Positions 21,419 to 29,474 are shown, counted from the first letter of the stretch. The stretch: 33,874 nt of DNA from an uncultured Elusimicrobia bacterium (GCA_903917735.1 CAIXBR010000095.1:1-33874), one strand, 5' to 3'. A program made the numbers and translations. Notes: a model not told the origin generated them from the letters alone.

Positions 21419-23494
21419 TTACGAAAGATCTATCAGGTTCCAGCGGGCGGCGTAGAGGTCCTGGAGCTTGCGCCGCAAGCCCGCATTCTCCTTCTTCCCC
21501 AGCTCCGGGTCTGCCGCCAGCAGTTCCTCCCGGTCCTCTATAGCCTGGTTCAACACATCCGCGTCCCGCGACATATCCGCCAGCTTGAAATCCATATCCC
21601 CGTGCTGCCGCACCCCCAGGATCTCGCCAGCGCCCCTTATATATATATCCCTTTCACTAAGCTCAAAACCGTTGGAACTCTGCACCATGGCCCGTAAGCG
21701 ATCAGCCGAGTCCCCCGCCCGTGCGTGCGCCACCAGCATACAGCGCGAATCCCACTTTCCGCGCCCCACCCGCCCACGCAGCTGATGCAGACTAGCCAGA
21801 CCAAAGCGCTCCGCGTTGTTAATAACCATCAGCGTGGCATTAGCCACGTCTATACCCACCTCAATAACCTGTGTAGCCACTAAAACATCAGTGCGGCCGG
21901 CCGCAAAATCCTCCATCACCTGCTTCTTCAGCTCGCTCGGCATGCGGCCGTGCATCATATCCACCCGCCGGCCCCTGAAAAGCACCTTGATGCGCTCGAA
22001 TTCCGCCTTCACCGACTTCATATCCGCCGCCAAGGTCTCTTCTATCACCGGGTAGACGATATAGACCTGCCTCCCCTTTACCACCTCGTCCTTGGCCGCC
22101 ATAAAAGCCACGTCCTCGGTAGCCTCCGTGGTCTTAACGGGCTTGCGGCCGGGCGGCATTTCCTTGATCACCGAAAGGTCCAGGTCGCCGTAAAGGGCCA
22201 GGAAAAGCGTGCGCGGTATGGGCGTGGCGGTCATTATAAGCATATCCGCCTTGTCGCCCTTGGCCCGTAGGGCAGCGCGCTGACGAACACCGAAACGGTG
22301 CTGCTCGTCCACCACCACCAGCCGCAGGTTCTTGAATTTGACGCCTTCGCTTATAACGGCGTGGGTGCCTATCAGAATGTCTATCTTTCCCTCTGCGAGA
22401 TCAGCAATTATCTTTTTCTTCTCGGAAGCCTTCAGCCGGCCCGTCAGCAGGGCGAAGCGCACGCCCAGGCCTTTCAGGAACTTCTCAAAAGTTAGCAGGT
22501 GCTGCTCGGCCAGGATCTCGGTGGGCGCGGCGAACACGCTCTGGCCGCCGTTCTCGGCCGCCAGCAGCATGGCGGAAAGCGCCACTACCGTTTTGCCGGA
22601 GCCCACGTCGCCCTCCAGCAGACGGCCCATGGGTGTGGGCGCCTGCATGTCGGTGAAGATCTCATTTATAGCGTGCGCCTGCGCGCCGGTCAGATGAAAA
22701 CCCAGGTTTTCGCGGAACGGGGTGAGCAGGGTTTTCTTTATTTCGTAGTTAAAACCCTTCTTCACGCTGCGGGTCTGGCGTTTTTTTATGGCCCAAGCCA
22801 GCGCCATAAGGAGCAGCTCTTCGTAGATGAAGCGGCGGCGTGCTGCATTGAGCTCGAAATTGTTCTCGGGGAAATGCATGGCGCGGGCGGCCAGGTCCCG
22901 GGCGGCCAGGCCCCTCTTGAGGACCAGGGAGGGCGGCAGATAGTCCCCCACGTCTTCGGCGCCTGCCTGGACGGCTTCGTAGACGGCTTCGCGCATGAAC
23001 TTTGCGGTGAGGCCTTCGGTAAGGGGATAGACGGGAACTATGCGGCCTATGTGCATTTTGAGAGCGCGCAGGTCGTCGTCGGGGTAGTATTCGTCGGCGC
23101 GCAGGCGGCTGAGGAAGAGCGGGTCTTCGGGGGTACCGGTTATCCAGATGGTGCGGCCTTCTTTCAGGTCTTTCCTGAGCGGGGCGAAGACGTCGAAGCG
23201 GGTGTTGTGACGTTTGAAGAAACTAGCCTCGGCTTCGCCGGTGGGGGTTTCCACAATGACCTTGAAGATGCGCAGCCGGCTGGAGGTGTAGAGGTCGCGG
23301 ATAGCTTTTATTTTGCCGCGGATCACGGGGGCCGGGATCAGGATGGGCGACGGTTCGCGCCTGGCGGGCAGGCGGCGGTCTTCCCAGGCGCGCGGGAAAT
23401 TAAAAAGCAGGTCGTCGAGGCTCTCGATGCCGAGATGCCCGAAGAGTTCCGCCTTTTTGGGCCCCACACCCTTAAGAAACTGAATTGAGGTCAT
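21419..23494 (-). CDS. recG: ATP-dependent DNA helicase RecG
   Basis: This 691-residue helicase opens with IQFLKGVGPKKAELFGHLGI, the N-terminal wedge region with a helix-hairpin-helix-like start. The OB/wedge domain runs to about residue 230. Walker A GDVGSGKT is at 295-302 and the DEAH-type box D-E-Q-H at 396-399, followed by motif III TATPIPRT. The C-terminal helicase lobe contains QVIEVGIDVANATLMVINNA and QLRGRVGRG. RecG remodels stalled forks and branches Holliday junctions. The length and motif order are typical. It appears to be monocistronic between two MITE copies. Confidence 0.97.
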   Translation of the reverse strand: MTSIQFLKGVGPKKAELFGHLGIESLDDLLFNFPRAWEDRRLPARREPSPILIPAPVIRGKIKAIRDLYTSSRLRIFKVIVETPTGEAEASFFKRHNTRFDVFAPLRKDLKEGRTIWITGTPEDPLFLSRLRADEYYPDDDLRALKMHIGRIVPVYPLTEGLTAKFMREAVYEAVQAGAEDVGDYLPPSLVLKRGLAARDLAARAMHFPENNFELNAARRRFIYEELLLMALAWAIKKRQTRSVKKGFNYEIKKTLLTPFRENLGFHLTGAQAHAINEIFTDMQAPTPMGRLLEGDVGSGKTVVALSAMLLAAENGGQSVFAAPTEILAEQHLLTFEKFLKGLGVRFALLTGRLKASEKKKIIADLAEGKIDILIGTHAVISEGVKFKNLRLVVVDEQHRFGVRQRAALRAKGDKADMLIMTATPIPRTLFLALYGDLDLSVIKEMPPGRKPVKTTEATEDVAFMAAKDEVVKGRQVYIVYPVIEETLAADMKSVKAEFERIKVLFRGRRVDMMHGRMPSELKKQVMEDFAAGRTDVLVATQVIEVGIDVANATLMVINNAERFGLASLHQLRGRVGRGKWDSRCMLVAHARAGDSADRLRAMVQSSNGFELSERDIYIRGAGEILGVRQHGDMDFKLADMSRDADVLNQAIEDREELLAADPELGKKENAGLRRKLQDLYAARWNLIDLS

Positions 23495-23561
23495 AAAAAT
23501 CGTCTCTATTGCCTGGCAGGTGCCGGAGATTATCCGATACTCCTCGGCGCTTTTGCCCGAA

Positions 23562-23705
23562 GGGGCAGCGAGGGGTTGCCCTGGAGCCGCTTTGGGGAGG
23601 GGGGCCCCAGCCTAATTTTCCCGGCTGGGGGGAACCGCGCAACGGTTCCTGCGCGGCGCAATGGGCAACCCCTCGCCGCCCCGACTTTACATCCCGCGGT
23701 TCCGC
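23562..23705 (+). repeat. MITE-like inverted-repeat element, copy 3 with outer flank
   Basis: The ends GGGGCAGCGAGGGGTTGCCC (23562) and GGGCAACCCCTCGCCGCCCC (to 23682) are 20-bp inverted repeats with one mismatch. The interior matches copy 2 almost exactly. The right flank CGACTTTACATCCCGCG is shared with the element at 15543-15715. It lies between recG and the NCS2 permease. Confidence 0.85.
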
Positions 23706-23730
23706 AAAAGCGCCAACAACACTGAATATA

Positions 23731-25059
23731 TTACTTCAAAAAAGCGTAGCGCATCGCCAGCAGAGCGGAGATGGGCCACAGCAGCGGCGGGACGTCCTTA
23801 TACTTGCCGGTGAAGGTTTTTATCAGCACGAAGGAGATGAAGCCGAACGCTATACCGTCGGCTATGTTGAAGGTGAAGGGGATCAGGGCCATGGTGATGA
23901 AGGCGGGGATGGCGGCGCTCATGTCGCGCCAGTCTATGCGGCAGACGGAGCTCATCATCAGGGCGCCTACCAGGATCAGCGCGGGGGCGGTGACGGGGTG
24001 TATGAAGCTGCCGTCGGCCAGGGGGAGGGCGGCGTTCACGGCGCCTACCAGGGGCGAGAAAAAGAGACTGAGCAGGAAGAAAACGCCCACCACCACGGCG
24101 GTAAGGCCGGTGCGGCCGCCCTGGGCTACGCCGGTGGCGCTTTCTATAAAACTGGAAACGGTGGAGGTGCCCATCAGGGCCCCGGCCGTGGTGGCCACGG
24201 CGTCGGACACCAGCGCCCTGGACACGCGCTCCAACTTGCCGTCCTTCAGCAGACCGGCCTGCACACCCACGCCCAGCAAAGTTCCGAGCGTGTCGAACAG
24301 GGACATAAACAGGAAGATAAGCACCACGGCCAGGGCGTCCGGGGTTATAAGGCCTTTCAGGTCCAGCTTAAACAAGGTAGGGGCCAAGCTGGGCGGGGCG
24401 CTGAGCACGCCGGCAAAATGTATCAGGCCAGCAGCCCAGGCGGCGGCACCGGAAGCCAGAATGCCTATAAGCACCGCGCCTTTAACATTGCGGGAGAAAA
24501 GCACGGCCATCACTATAAGGCCGAGCAGCGCGCAGACCACGGGCGCGGAGGTGACGGCGCCCAATTTCACTAATGTGGAAGGCGAGGCGATTATCAGCCC
24601 GGCTTCCTTAAAGCCAATTAACGCGACAAAAAGACCTATGCCGGAGGCAATGGCGTACTTCAGGCTCTCGGGAACGGCATCCACCAGGCGCTCGCGCAGT
24701 TTGGTCAGGGCCAGCGCCAGGAAAGCCAGGCCGGAGATGAACACCAGGCCCAGGGCCTTCTCCCAGCTATACCCCATGCCCAACACCACCGCGTAGGTAA
24801 AAAAGAAGTTCTCCCCCATCAGCGGGGCCTGCGCTATGGGATAATTGGCGTAAAGCCCCATAATAAAGCAGGCCAGCGCGGAGGCCAGGCAGGTGGCGGT
24901 GAACACGGCGCCCTTGTCCATACCCGCCGCGCCCAGCACTGCCGGCTGGACGAAGATGATATAAGACATAGTGAGGAAAGTTGCGAGGCCCGCGCCGAAC
25001 TCCGTTTTGAAAGCCGTGCCGCGTTCTTCGAAGCAGAAATATTTTTTTATAAATTCCAT
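23731..25059 (-). CDS. NCS2-family purine permease (hypoxanthine/guanine/adenine type)
   Basis: This 442-residue inner-membrane transporter begins MEFIKKYFCFEERGTAFKTE and continues FGAGLATFLTMSYIIFVQPA. That is the typical start of the AzgA/PbuG branch of nucleobase:cation symporters. About 12 to 14 hydrophobic segments are visible. MGENFFFTYAVVLGMGYSWE and ASGIGLFVALIGFKEAGLI match the substrate-site region, and LFDTLGTLLGVGVQAGLL the second conserved block. It imports purine bases, which complements the nucleoside phosphorylase upstream. A GGGAGG ribosome site precedes the ATG. The exact base transported is not predictable here. Confidence 0.92.
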   Translation of the reverse strand: MEFIKKYFCFEERGTAFKTEFGAGLATFLTMSYIIFVQPAVLGAAGMDKGAVFTATCLASALACFIMGLYANYPIAQAPLMGENFFFTYAVVLGMGYSWEKALGLVFISGLAFLALALTKLRERLVDAVPESLKYAIASGIGLFVALIGFKEAGLIIASPSTLVKLGAVTSAPVVCALLGLIVMAVLFSRNVKGAVLIGILASGAAAWAAGLIHFAGVLSAPPSLAPTLFKLDLKGLITPDALAVVLIFLFMSLFDTLGTLLGVGVQAGLLKDGKLERVSRALVSDAVATTAGALMGTSTVSSFIESATGVAQGGRTGLTAVVVGVFFLLSLFFSPLVGAVNAALPLADGSFIHPVTAPALILVGALMMSSVCRIDWRDMSAAIPAFITMALIPFTFNIADGIAFGFISFVLIKTFTGKYKDVPPLLWPISALLAMRYAFLK

Positions 25060-25161
25060 ATCCGCAAGCCTCCCCGGCCCAGTTTATACCCTATATTTTA
25101 GAAAATTCCGGGCCGGGCCGGGAGATATTTCCGTCGGGGAAAGACCTAATTTTATTATTGA

Positions 25162-25177
25162 GCGGCTTTTGAGCCGC
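25162..25177. other. Small hairpin before the first RNA promoter
   Basis: GCGGCT-TTTG-AGCCGC forms a perfect 6-bp stem just upstream of the conserved promoter block of RNA copy A. No T-run follows. It is absent before copy B. Confidence 0.5.
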
Positions 25178-25211
25178 ATTTGAGCGATTCCTGAACGGGC
25201 TTTGTTATACT
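25178..25211 (+). promoter_or_regulatory. Conserved promoter block of RNA copy A
   Basis: The block from TTTGAGCGATTC to TTATACT is repeated almost unchanged before copy B (25545-25578). TATACT (25206-25211) is a good -10. The canonical 17-bp position lacks a -35 hexamer; the nearest is TTGAGC at 20 bp, so an activator or another sigma factor may be used. Confidence 0.65.
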
Positions 25212-25217
25212 TTAAGT

Positions 25218-25517
25218 GTAGCAAGAAGCTCTTTAAAAACAGATCCCCAGTGCTGTACGGTGCGCCCCCCTAACCCAAACCCCCAAGACTCGGGGCCTTC
25301 GGGCTCCGTGCTCTATGCATCTGCAGCACTGGCTTAATTTATCCCGAATTCTGCGTATGCAGGATTCCCCGCGAAGCGGGTCAAGGACCAAGCGCCATAC
25401 GCGCAGGTATGAGAGGGTGTATATGGCGCGAACTTTTAGATTAAGGCCCCGCCGGGCAACAGTAAGACTCTTATTTAAGGCTTTTGTCAGTCTCCCTCAA
25501 CGGCCGGCGGGGTTTTT
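25218..25517 (+). ncRNA. Structured RNA, tandem copy A (about 300 nt)
   Basis: No protein is encoded. Elements in order: helix P1, CCAGTGCTG (25247-25255) with CAGCACTGG (25324-25332); helix P2, GTGC (25260-25263) with GCAT (25317-25320); a 55-nt core at 25263-25317 identical to copy B, with C-rich single strands and a GGGGCC-TTCG-GGCTCC hairpin. A helix from GGCTTAAT to ATTAAGGCC holds an extra 100-nt insert with its own stem GCGCCATA/TATGGCGC. The 3' end is a terminator-like helix CCCCGCCGG/CCGGCGGGG (25447-25455, 25504-25512), then five T. It resembles no family I can name. A 6S-like stem-bubble RNA is one possibility. Confidence 0.7.
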
Positions 25518-25544
25518 AAAAGTCTTAAGAAAGCCTTAAGCGAT

Positions 25545-25578
25545 ATTTGAGCGATTCTTGAACGGTCTTTGTTATACT
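25545..25578 (+). promoter_or_regulatory. Conserved promoter block of RNA copy B
   Basis: It repeats the copy A block: TTTGAGCGATTCTTGAACGG, then TCTTTGTTATACT. The -10 TATACT is at 25573-25578. Conservation this far upstream of both RNAs argues that each copy has its own promoter. Confidence 0.65.
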
Positions 25579-25584
25579 TTAGTT

Positions 25585-25788
25585 GTAGTAACGTTCTTTA
25601 TAAACAGATCTCCAGCGTTGTAGGTACGCCCCCCTAACCCAAACCCCCAAGACTCGGGGCCTTCGGGCTCCGTGCTCTATGTACTTGCAGCGCTGGCTTT
25701 TTAAAAGCCCCGCCGGGCGACATCAAATCAGACTCCCAAGTAAGTCCTAATGTAACTCAACACGCATGTTCCGGCGGGGCGCTTTTTT
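25585..25788 (+). ncRNA. Structured RNA, tandem copy B (about 200 nt)
   Basis: It has the same architecture as copy A without the insert. P1 is CCAGCGTTG (25612-25620) with CAGCGCTGG (25688-25696). P2 is GTAC (25624-25627) with GTAC (25681-25684). The core at 25627-25681 is identical to copy A. The middle helix is reduced to GGCTTTT/AAAAGCC, and the terminator helix CCCCGCCGG/CCGGCGGGG (25708-25716, 25771-25779) ends in six T. P1 and P2 differ from copy A only by changes that keep pairing, which is direct evidence for a selected RNA structure. The terminator ends just before the promoter of the response regulator. Confidence 0.7.
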
Positions 25789-25791
25789 GTA

Positions 25792-25797
25792 TATAAT
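25792..25797 (+). promoter_or_regulatory. -10 element giving a leaderless start for the response regulator
   Basis: TATAAT is followed by exactly six bases and then the ATG at 25804. No ribosome site exists. The -35 region overlaps the terminator stem of RNA copy B and is not canonical. Confidence 0.65.
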
Positions 25798-25803
25798 CAA
25801 GAT

Positions 25804-26490
25804 ATGAAAGAGCGCGCCCTTATTGTAGACGACGACCCAGAACTTCTGGGCATCCTGAAAAAATATCTCGAGAACCACGGTCTTGAGACCATCACCGCCG
25901 GCAACGGCGCCGAAGCGCTGGCCGCCGCCCCCGCCGGGAAACCCGATATAATCATAACCGACGTGGAAATGCCGCGCATGGACGGCTTCACGCTTTGCCG
26001 CCGCATCAAGGACAACAAGGTACTAGCCGACATCCCGGTAATAATAATGACCGGCAAGAAGATCTCCGAAGCCGACCACGTGGCTGGCTACGGCTACGGG
26101 GCGGACGATTACGTGGTGAAACCATTCTCCTACCCCGTGCTGCTGTCCAAGATAAAGGCCATGCTGAAGCGCGCCGCGCGCGGCAAGAATAAGAACGCCG
26201 TGCTGAAGGCCGGCGACCTGGAGCTGAACCTGGAAGGCCGGACCATAAAGATAAAAGGCAAGCCGGTCAAACTCACCTCCAAAGAATTCGACCTGCTGTC
26301 CACGCTGGCTTCGAAGCCGGGCAAGGTGCTCAGCCTCAACAGCCTGCTTGAGGCCGTGTGGGGCTACAACACCGCGGATTATAACGACCCCCATACCGTG
26401 GAAGTGCACGTCTCCAACCTGCGGCGCAAAGTAGGCGCTTTCGGCAAGCGCATACAGGCCGTCCCCGGCCACGGGTACAAGTTCGAATAG
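25804..26490 (+). CDS. OmpR/PhoB-type response regulator
   Basis: This 228-residue protein has a receiver domain (residues 1-120) with acidic pair V-D-D-D (9-11), phospho-acceptor D53 in IIITDVEMPRMDGF, the T/K switch residues IIMTGK and YVVKPFS. A C-terminal winged-helix DNA-binding domain (about 133-228) contains LTSKEFDLLSTLASKPGKVL, HTVEVHVSNLRRKV and the ending VPGHGYKFE. It would be phosphorylated by a sensor kinase and bind promoter DNA. The gene downstream is a PAS kinase 51 bp away, but that protein lacks an ATPase domain, so the true phosphodonor may lie elsewhere. The transcript is predicted to be leaderless and starts right after the tandem RNAs. Confidence 0.93.
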   Translation: MKERALIVDDDPELLGILKKYLENHGLETITAGNGAEALAAAPAGKPDIIITDVEMPRMDGFTLCRRIKDNKVLADIPVIIMTGKKISEADHVAGYGYGADDYVVKPFSYPVLLSKIKAMLKRAARGKNKNAVLKAGDLELNLEGRTIKIKGKPVKLTSKEFDLLSTLASKPGKVLSLNSLLEAVWGYNTADYNDPHTVEVHVSNLRRKVGAFGKRIQAVPGHGYKFE

Positions 26491-26508
26491 GCCCGTTAAA
26501 CTGTTTGA

Positions 26509-26514
26509 TATAAT
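26509..26514 (+). promoter_or_regulatory. -10 element before the PAS kinase gene
   Basis: TATAAT lies 27 nt before the ATG at 26542, in the 51-bp gap after the response regulator. The kinase may therefore have its own promoter besides read-through. AGGA at 26526-26529 is a weak ribosome site. Confidence 0.5.
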
Positions 26515-26541
26515 TATTCCCGGGCAGGATTGGGCGTTTTA

Positions 26542-28506
26542 ATGAATAATTCCGGCATAACAAGTCAGGATACTTCCGTTTTCGGCAAAACCATGCAGGC
26601 GCTCCTTCTGGCCGCCTTCGTGCCTGCCAATTTTGAGCCTTTCCTTAAGAATATAGCCGAAACTCTTTGCGTGCCGGGCGGGCTGGGCCGCAAGTCCGCG
26701 CTGGCTATCAGGCTGAAAGGTCCGAGCGGCAGGATCATTACCGTTTTCCACAACACCCCGGCCGAAGAAAAGCGCAAAATAGCCGCGGGCCCGAAAAGAT
26801 CCTTCACAGGCGGAAAAAAACTCGTTTTCCGCGCCGACATAAGGCCCGGCGCGTCTTTCTCCGGCTTTATAACGGCCCGGGCGGATAAAGCCCCGCAGCA
26901 GCCCGAGGCCGCGGCCAGGCTTATAGAAACGGCGGCCAAGATAATAGCCGCCAGGATCTCCAATGAAAAGCGCGACGCCGAACTGAACTTCGAAAGGGAC
27001 CTCTCCTCCTCGGTCAAGCACATAGAAGAGCTGTACCTCTCGTTCCCGAGCATTTCCATAGAAGAGATCTCCCGCGCCGTGCTGGACGAGGCGCGGCGCA
27101 TGACGCGCAGCGCCTTCGGTTTTGTCGGCTACATAGACCAGACCACCGGGCACATGATCGTGCCCTCGCTTACCACGGAAACCTGGGACCAGTGCCGGAT
27201 GAAGGAAAGGCCGGCGGTCTTCAGGGAATTCAACGGCCTGTGGGGCTGGGTGCTTAAACGCAAAAAACCGCTGCTGACGAACACGGCCCAGGCCAACTAC
27301 AGGGCGTCAGACCTACCGCATGGCCACATCAGGATAGACAAATTCCTCGGCGCGCCGGCCATGTCCGGCCGCAAGCTGCTGGGCATATTGGCACTGGCCA
27401 ACCCCTCCGGAACCTACGGCCCGGCCGAGCTGGAGACGGCGCAGAAACTGGCACGGGTCTACGCCATGATACTGCACCGCAAGTTGGCGGAGGACAAGCA
27501 GAAAGAAGAGGACAGCCGCTTCAAAGCTATAGTTTCGTCCTCCAAGGACGTCATCTTCACCGCGGGTCTGGACGGCAGGATAGCCTACATAAGCCCCAGG
27601 GCGGAAGAGTACGGCTATGCCCCGGGCGAACTGGTGGGCCGCTCCATAGAGGAACTGGCGCACCCGGAGGACAAGGATTTCCTCATCAAGGCCTTCGCTC
27701 TTGCCATAAAGTCCGGCCGCACCCTGCCTATACTGCCTTACCGCATAAAAAAGAAGGACGGCACTTATTTTTACGCCGAACAAAAAAGCAGCATAGTGTT
27801 ACTGAAGGGCAAGCCCGTCTATGTAACCGGCGTGGTGCGCGACGTTAGCGAACAGAAAAAAACGGAAATACGGCTAAAAGAGAGCGAAGCGCTGATGCGC
27901 ATGGTATTCGACACAGCCAAAGACCCTATCTTCATAAAGGACATGAACGGGATGTACGTCAAGGTCAACAAAGCCTGCGCGGACCTGATGGGGACCACCA
28001 CCGAGGAAATGATGGGCCGTTCGGATTCAGACTATTTCGCCCGCGAGGCGGCGGAAGGGGTCTTTGTCACCGACAGCGAGGTTGTGCGCACCGGCAAGAC
28101 GCTTTCCCTTAACAACCTGCACCCTTTCCCGACAGGCAGCCGCTATGTCAACATAGTGAAAACCCCGCTGAAGAACTCCGACGGACAGACCATAGGCCTG
28201 CTTGGCATAGCCAGGGACATAACCGAGCTAAAACGCATGGAAGCGGAACTGGCGCTGGCCAATGCGGCCAGGGCGGTAAGCAACGTAGCCAGGCCCATGG
28301 CGCACGATTTCAACAATGCACTGGCCGCCATAAACGGCTACGCCACGCTGATAGAGGACGGCCTTACCGAGTCGAGCCCGATAAAGACGGAGATAGCGCA
28401 GATAATAAAAGCCGTGCAGCGCGCCGCCGAGCTTACTTCGCGGTTCCAGGACTTCGCGCGCAACCCGAGGATAAACGAACCGGAGGCGGGGACAGATGGG
28501 AAATAA
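26542..28506 (+). CDS. GAF-PAS-PAS sensor with HisKA domain but no ATPase domain
   Basis: This 654-residue protein starts at the ATG at 26542 (a TTG at 26530 would add MGVL). An N-terminal region of about 130 residues precedes a GAF domain (about 155-300: FGFVGYIDQTTGHMIVPSLT, NGLWGWVLKRKKPLLTN, FLGAPAMSGRKLLGILALAN). Two PAS domains follow (about 325-445, FTAGLDGRIAYISPRAEEYG, and 450-575, VFDTAKDPIFIKDMNGMYVK). The HisKA helix has H588 in MAHDFNNALAAINGYATLI. The protein ends 66 residues later; the HATPase_c domain with N, G1 and G2 boxes is missing. It may be a truncated kinase, or a dimerising sensor that depends on another protein. It lies downstream of an OmpR-type regulator. Confidence 0.85.
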   Translation: MNNSGITSQDTSVFGKTMQALLLAAFVPANFEPFLKNIAETLCVPGGLGRKSALAIRLKGPSGRIITVFHNTPAEEKRKIAAGPKRSFTGGKKLVFRADIRPGASFSGFITARADKAPQQPEAAARLIETAAKIIAARISNEKRDAELNFERDLSSSVKHIEELYLSFPSISIEEISRAVLDEARRMTRSAFGFVGYIDQTTGHMIVPSLTTETWDQCRMKERPAVFREFNGLWGWVLKRKKPLLTNTAQANYRASDLPHGHIRIDKFLGAPAMSGRKLLGILALANPSGTYGPAELETAQKLARVYAMILHRKLAEDKQKEEDSRFKAIVSSSKDVIFTAGLDGRIAYISPRAEEYGYAPGELVGRSIEELAHPEDKDFLIKAFALAIKSGRTLPILPYRIKKKDGTYFYAEQKSSIVLLKGKPVYVTGVVRDVSEQKKTEIRLKESEALMRMVFDTAKDPIFIKDMNGMYVKVNKACADLMGTTTEEMMGRSDSDYFAREAAEGVFVTDSEVVRTGKTLSLNNLHPFPTGSRYVNIVKTPLKNSDGQTIGLLGIARDITELKRMEAELALANAARAVSNVARPMAHDFNNALAAINGYATLIEDGLTESSPIKTEIAQIIKAVQRAAELTSRFQDFARNPRINEPEAGTDGK

Positions 28507-28540
28507 GATCTTGCTGGCGAACTACGACAAGTTCGAATAG
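28496..28540 (+). CDS. 14-codon micro-ORF resembling a response-regulator start
   Basis: It overlaps the kinase stop. ATG at 28496 reads MGNKILLANYDKFE and then TAG. The first half resembles the opening strand of receiver domains (K-I-L-L-A-x-x-D), and the end repeats the GYKFE-TAG ending of the regulator at 26490. It could be the scar of a deletion that removed the ATPase domain and most of a second regulator. Whether it is translated is unknown. Confidence 0.3.
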   Translation: MGNKILLANYDKFE

Positions 28541-28560
28541 GCCAGAGTATGGGAGAAGAA

Positions 28561-28610
28561 GAAAAAGACTCTCGGCCCCGGGGCCTTTATCCCTGCGGGT
28601 TCAGTCTTTT
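28561..28610. terminator. Terminator between the kinase and cca
   Basis: Outer arms AAAAGACT (28563-28570) and AGTCTTTT (28603-28610) enclose a perfect GGCCCCGGGGCC palindrome (28574-28585). The minus strand continues TTTTTCTTCTT, and the plus strand ends in TTTT. It overlaps the last codons of cca. Confidence 0.6.
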
Positions 28611-29474
28611 CGCCATTTCGGCCAAGACCGCGGTCTGGCGCCTGGAAAATCTCAGGCCGGCCAGGAAGTAGTCCCCGGCAGGCCCCATAAGCGCGGCTAT
28701 GCCGGCCAGCCTTTCGCGGGCGTCCCGGAGGCCGGCCAGCGATGGGCCGAAAACAAAAGCGGGATGGATCACGGAAAGGGCTCCCAGCCCTTTCAACAGT
28801 TCCAGGGCGGGCAGCGGGTCGGCCTCGGACAGGATCTTTACCAGTTCGTTGCGCAGGCGCTCCCGGCTAAGCAGGCCGGGCAGCCCGTTCTTAACGGCGG
28901 CCTGCGCCAGTTCTTTGGTGTCGGCCTCCAGCTTCCAGCCGAAACGTCCGGCGAAACGGGCTGCGCGGTAGAGCCGGGTGGGGTCGTCCTCGAAACTTTT
29001 TTCATGCAGCACACGCACTAGGCCGGCCTTTATATCCTCAAGGCCTTTATACGGGTCCAGCAGGCTGAAAGCCTCCGGGCCGTTAAGGCGTACCGCCATA
29101 GCGTTGCAGGCGAAATCACGGCGCTTCAGGTCCTCGGCCGCGGAAGAAGCTTCGCTCACCGTGGGCAGAGCGGCCGGCTTGGCATATGTCTCTTTGCGGA
29201 ACCTGGCGAAATCCAGGCGCCGCCCTTCGCCGGAAAAATATCTAATGGTCAGGAAAGGTCCGAACTTCTCGTGCCGGCCGCCGTATTCTTTTTCAAGCCC
29301 CTGCACCACGGGCGCGGCGTCCCCCCCGACCAGGAAATCTATATCCGCGCTTTCCCGGCCGAGGAACCAGTCGCGGGCGCAGCCGCCTACGGCGTAAAGC
29401 TCCAGGCCGGCCGTCGTGGCCAGCCCGGCGGCCTTTTCCAGCAGGGGGATGTCGTTGAGCGGGCGCAGGAGCAT
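28587..29474 (-). CDS. cca: CCA tRNA nucleotidyltransferase / poly(A) polymerase (class II), compact form
   Basis: This 295-residue enzyme has the class II nucleotidyltransferase signature LYAVGGCARDWFLGRESADI followed by DFLV (G-G-x-x-R-D, then D-x-D metal ligands). RRDFACNAMAV, LLDPYKGLEDIKAGLVRVLH and DDPTRLYRAARFAGRFGW are the nucleotide-selection and neck regions. It adds or repairs CCA at tRNA 3' ends, or adds A tails. It is shorter than usual (400 or more residues) and lacks an HD domain and most of the tail. Its ATG overlaps the stop of the CpXC gene by one base (TGATG), indicating coupled translation within the three-gene operon. Confidence 0.9.
   Translation of the reverse strand: MLLRPLNDIPLLEKAAGLATTAGLELYAVGGCARDWFLGRESADIDFLVGGDAAPVVQGLEKEYGGRHEKFGPFLTIRYFSGEGRRLDFARFRKETYAKPAALPTVSEASSAAEDLKRRDFACNAMAVRLNGPEAFSLLDPYKGLEDIKAGLVRVLHEKSFEDDPTRLYRAARFAGRFGWKLEADTKELAQAAVKNGLPGLLSRERLRNELVKILSEADPLPALELLKGLGALSVIHPAFVFGPSLAGLRDARERLAGIAALMGPAGDYFLAGLRFSRRQTAVLAEMAKRLNPQG

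Noticed and set aside
14483..23705. The palindromic repeats as a CRISPR array
   Set aside because: Copies are kilobases apart, palindromic and intergenic; there are no short regularly spaced direct repeats and no cas genes.
25218..25788. Tandem RNAs as SRP RNA, tmRNA or RNase P RNA
   Set aside because: The GGAAGGAAGC-type SRP core, tmRNA tRNA-like ends and RNase P conserved blocks (GAGGAAAGTCC) are all absent.
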